A stretch of 44,855 nt of DNA from Roridomyces roridus. Lineage: Eukaryota; Basidiomycota; Agaricomycetes; Agaricales; Mycenaceae. Position numbers and translations under genes: made by a program. The notes under the pieces are model-generated. The model saw only the letters and a list, made by a program, of their open reading frames with translations, was not told where the DNA came from and did no database searches. The DNA lies in assembly GCA_029378245.1 (NCBI GenBank), contig JARKIF010000241.1, forward strand, positions 1-44,855. Direction: 5' to 3'. This document shows positions 41,219 through 44,855 of this stretch, in pieces; position 1 is the first letter of the stretch; every line of letters starts with the position of its first letter.

Positions 41219-42516
41219 ATGGGCCTGGTATTCACCTTCACAGCCCTACTCGCGGGTGCCTTTCTTTTGCGTCTCCACCTGCTCCGCAGACGAAGTGCTA
41301 TTGGATTCATCCCTGGACCGCCTTCCTCCTCCTTGCTCTTCGGTGCGGGTCACCACCTCGATGTTGACCAGTTCCTCATATCACGCTTCTCCCAGGGAAT
41401 GGGCTGGATATATCCGTCTGCAACGTCTGGGGTCAACACGAGTTCGACTGGCAGAAGAAATATGGCCCGGTTTACCGAGTCAAAGGATGCATGGGGGTCG
41501 GTCCCGTTCATCTATGAGCAGCGAGATGATATCTGACTATTCGATCTCAGATTGACCAGCTCATGGTCTCTGACCCTCATTCAGTCCAGCACATCTGTAC
41601 CAGCTCGGCATTTGCTATGCCACCGAATGTCGGACATATCAGAAAGACGGTATTTGGCAAGCTGAGCGTGCTGACAGTCACAGGTGAGTATCCAACGCGT
41701 TCTCATTAATGTTTGCCCTCATTATTGCAAGGTGAATCTCACCGGAGACTGAGAACTGCATTGAATCCCGCATTCTCCTCTGGTTCTGTCCGCAAACTTA
41801 TCCCGCTGCTCGGCAACACGGCAACCATGGTGGGCAGTTTTGTACTTCCCTATGCATGTTTGAAACATTTGAATTGAATTTTAGCTGACCTCTGACTTGG
41901 AGAAATCATTACTGCCGAACACCGAGACAATTGACATGTCCCCCATTCTCGCCAAAGCGACATTGAGCGCTATCACCGAAGGTATGGCCCTTCCAAATCT
42001 TGGGATATGTATCCTTTGTTAATGAACTCCAGCTGTATTCGGTTGCTCCTTCACCGACCTGGATGACGAACAGGTTTCTTTTCTCAGTGATCTATTGTCC
42101 GTATTGTGTCGTACCTTTGAACTCTTTCTCACATCTTCCGTTCTTTCAGTGCCACCTTCGGACCCCGCAGACAGGCGCAGTTCTTGGTCGAATCGTTGAT
42201 GCAATATATACCTGCGTTTTCTCTGGATCTCTTCAACCTCTTCACACCCGCGCCTATCGCTGCGACGATCAGCGCTGTCAAAAAAATGGCGCAGGAACTT
42301 GGTACCCGGACGCTGAATCAGAGACTCCAGTCGGAGGGGTTGGAGATGAACGATGATCTGTTCGGTATCCTTGGTGCGTGATTCTGACGGCAGGATTTTT
42401 TTTCGGTCCGCAATGACATGTCCTTGAGCGAAGCAGATGTCCGGCAAGGGCGGCTTGAGCTACGACGAAATTCTTGCACAAACATTGACTCTACTCGTAG
42501 GGGGCCAAGATACTAT
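41219..42516 (+). pseudogene. Cytochrome P450 copy truncated by a copia insertion
   Basis: The start MGLVFTFTALLAGAFLLRLH and the hinge GFIPGPPSSSLLFG match the left gene. Introns and exons through helix C and RLQSEGLEMNDDLFGI are preserved, with a two-residue deletion. The I-helix exon reaches TLTLLVGGQDT and is cut at 42516, before the ExxR and haem-binding exons. Those could lie beyond the retroelement outside the window, but the reading frame is destroyed. The change of LLVAG to LLVGG in the oxygen-binding groove suggests decay, or a shifted role, before the insertion. Confidence 0.85.
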
Positions 42517-42837
42517 TGTGAGAGAAGAGGGAAGAGGGAAGGATGTATTGAAGATGATAATAGAATACAGCAGAGGGTAGACTACCTTATATACTGTAGT
42601 GGTTGAAACAGGCACGGAGGTTACATGTGGGAGCGGAGTCCGTCCATGCGGTGTCTAGCCAATGAGGACTCTAGAGGGTTGGTGAATAAGCAAGAGTGGA
42701 AACAATACCATGTGAGGTATGGTTGGATAAAAGGTTAGGATAAAAGGTTGAATGGAGTGAAACACATTGGAGGTCCGTTCAATCGGGCGTGACTCCAGGT
42801 TGAGTCTAGATGGAGTCTAGGCCCAGAAATTCAAACA
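42517..42837 (-). repeat. 3' LTR of the right-edge copia element
   Basis: 321 bp with TG...CA ends, next to a polypurine tract. Assigned by structure only, because the partner LTR is not in the window. Confidence 0.75.
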
Positions 42838-42844
42838 CTCCCCC

Positions 42845-44855
42845 TCAAGCACGATCCATGCCGAGTTTAGGGACGAGGTATTCGTGCTTGCTCTTGTCGA
42901 GAGCTTTGGTAAACATGTCGGCGATGTTTTCAGCAGTGGGGCAGTACGAGACTGATACTTCGCTAGAAGTGATCTTCTCCCTGATGAAATGGTGGCGGAC
43001 GTCGATATGTTTTGAACGCGCGTGAAAGCCGGAGTTGTGTGCGAACGAGATGGCGGCGTGATTGTCGACTGAAATGTGCGTGGGATGAACAGGAGCAAAG
43101 TCAAGTTCGGTGAGGATGGTGCGGAGCCAAAGAGTCTCGCCCACGGCTGAAGCGAGAGCCATGTATTCAGCCTCCATGCTCGAAAGGGCGGCGGTGGGCT
43201 GTTTCTTCGAGTTCCAAGTCACGACTCCCCCTGAAAGCAAGGAGATGTAGCCAGTGACGGAGCGGCGGTCGTCGGGAGAATTAGCCCAGTCGGCATCGGA
43301 GAATAATTCGATGTCGGCAGTTGAACCGGGACGGTACTTGATACCAAGATCAATCGTGCCGCGTAGGTAGCGAAACACACGTTTGACGGCGGTCAGGTGA
43401 ACAGGACCGGGGTTCAGGTTGAATTGGGAAAGGGTTTGGACGGCGAAGGAAATGTCCGGGCGAGTAGTAATGGCGGCGTACATGAGAGAACCAACCATGT
43501 GCTGATACACGCGTTTGACATCGGGGTGATGCTCGTCCTCCGGAAGTTTGACCAGTTTGACGTGCGGATCCATGGGAGTAGAGACAGGATTGGCGTGGTC
43601 CATCTGGAAACGTTCCAGAATTTTGGCGACGTACTGGCTCTGAGTAATCAGAATAGAACCAGACGGCTCGCGAGTGATTTCCATGCCGAGAAGCTGGCGT
43701 ATCTGGCCGAGTTTCTTGACGGAAAACATCGAGGCGATTTCGTTCTCGGCAGCCTCCATCAGAGCGGGGTTGGATGCGAGAATCGTCATGTCGTCAACGT
43801 GTACAGCGACGATGGTGATATTATCACCGTCGCGTTTGATGTAGACGCATTGGTCGGACAGCAGTCGAACATAGCCTTTGGAAAGAAAAGCCTTGTTGAG
43901 TTCGATATTCCAGACACGGCCGGACTGTTTGAGTCCGTAGATAGCCTTGTGCAGGCGGCAGACGAGGGTAGTACCGTCGTGATAAAACTCGGGCTGTTGC
44001 ATGTAGATTTCTTCGTCGAGTTTGCCGTTGAGGTACGCGCGATCACATCTACGACGTGTATATCGAGATTGTAGCGTGCGGCGAGGGCGAGAAGAAGTCG
44101 GATAGTCTCCAAGCGAACAACGGGTGCGAATGTTTCGTCGAAATCAACGCCAGGAATTTGGAGAATCCTTTTGCGACGAGGCGAGCTTTGTACCGAACAA
44201 TGATGCCTTGTTCGTCACGGTTTGGTGCGGAAAACCCATTTGCAGGCCACGGCCGTGCGATCTTTAGGCAGCGGAGCGAGAGTGAACGTGCCGAGGGCGC
44301 CGAGTTGAGCCATTTCTTCGTCCATAGCCTTTTTCCAATCAAGCCAGTCAGGCCGAGATTGTGCCTCGGAGACGGTGAGAGGGTCGTTGGCAATAGGATC
44401 GGTAGCCACGAATGCGGCGGCAGGTGGTGCAGTTCGGCGGGTGCGAGTACCTTGGATGATGTTATCCTCGGTGATGTCGCTGCTGATATCGCGCGGCGCC
44501 TTGGTACGTGGAGTAGTTGCGGGCGGTGGAGTTAGCGTTGGTGCGGGCACAGTTGATTCGTCGGGTGTGGACGGCGCTGTAGTTTGTTCAACTTGCGCGG
44601 TTTCAACTCGAGGTGCCGGAGCCTCTTGGTCCAAAATCGATGTATCTGTCTCCCCCTGGAGCTGAGGCGGAGGGATAGATGCAGAGTTGATGCCGTCCTC
44701 AATAAATGCAATATTGCGCGAAGTGCCGATCTTGCGTGTTTCGGTGTTGTAATAACGCCAAGCGGTCGACTCGTCAGAAAGGCCGATGAAGATGCAACCC
44801 TTCGTTTTAACGGAGACCTTGGCATTACTCTTGTCTTGAACAAGAACTTCGCATG
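42845..44855 (-). pseudogene. copia Pol: integrase C-terminus, reverse transcriptase and RNase H with small frameshifts
   Basis: From the right edge inward: the integrase tail (GCIFIGLSDESTAWRYYN), a Thr/Pro-rich linker, the RT start (WKKAMDEEMAQLGALGTFTL, ACKWVFRTKP), ARLVAKGFS, RLETIRLLLALAARYNLDIH, and then an open ORF from 44002 to 42845. This ORF has CRLHKAIYGLKQSGRVWN and the catalytic block VAVHVDDMTILAS (HVDD rather than YVDD). RNase H follows with ELFSDADWANSPDDRRSVTG, SSMEAEYMALASAVGETLWL and HIDVRHHFIREK, ending MFTKALDKSKHEYLVPKLGM. Frames break near 44215, 44135 and 44037, each explained by a small deletion of one or a few bases. Confidence 0.85.

Larger units (their letters stand above)
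38288..42516 (-). repeat. Inverted segmental duplication, right arm, part B
   Basis: Reverse complement of 19310-22973 with local expansions. It is terminated by the copia element at 42517, so its original far end is not visible. Confidence 0.85.
42517..44855 (-). mobile_element. Ty1/copia retroelement, 3' part, runs off the right edge
   Basis: The 3' LTR (42517-42837) starts TGTGAGAGAAG and ends TTCAAACA. The minus-strand polypurine tract GAGGGGGAG abuts it. Pol follows on the minus strand. The LTR is unrelated in sequence to that of the element at 23219, although the linker protein region (RDISSDITEDNIIQGTRTRR) is similar, so they are different families of one lineage. The other LTR and target duplication are outside the window. 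Confidence 0.9.

Noticed and set aside
43397..44074. Plus-strand ORF of 225 codons at the right end
   Set aside because: Antisense to copia reverse transcriptase and RNase H, with no motif of its own.

Overview
The window looks like nuclear DNA of an agaricomycete basidiomycete. Reconstructed genes carry many short introns of about 44-64 bp. The gene content is typical of mushroom genomes: a Plavaka transposase, a DUF6532 protein, BTB proteins, F-box proteins, a sedolisin, P450s, a small secreted protein and Ty1/copia retroelements. Splice models were built by hand from reading frame, GT/GC-AG signals and family motifs. No search was run.

Layout: 1-2801 is a decayed Plavaka transposon (minus strand) that runs off the left edge. 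2927-5325 is an intact ten-exon DUF6532 gene. 5618-6697 is a non-autonomous DNA element with about 80-bp terminal inverted repeats. 6890-7056 is an F-box relic. 7443-7836 encodes a small secreted protein. 8216-11890 (minus) is a sedolisin gene whose intron contains a 1,240-bp TA-flanked inverted-repeat element. 13181-15025 holds two related short Zn2Cys6 proteins. 15093-16726 is an F-box gene (F1), followed by a broken Atg15-like lipase.

18361-28480 and 36265-42516 are largely an inverted segmental duplication around a 7.8-kb centre. Left arm: P450, small membrane protein, BTB protein, F-box gene F2 broken by a copia element, and a 170-aa coiled-coil-like protein. Right arm: the same genes in opposite orientation, with about 3.5 kb missing, two local tandem amplifications, a chimeric F-box ORF (F6), and a P450 cut by a second copia element that runs off the right edge. 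The centre holds an SDR reductase, a HAD phosphatase, two apparently intact F-box genes (F3, F4) and an F-box remnant (F5).

The unifying feature is a local F-box family of five gene copies plus two relics. The five copies share a tiny first coding exon (4-7 nt) and a conserved upstream box of about 40 bp. They sit with duplicated BTB genes, so the locus concentrates two kinds of candidate ubiquitin-ligase substrate adaptor. Many frame breaks in the mobile elements and F2 are single-base indels. They may be real decay or uncorrected long-read errors.
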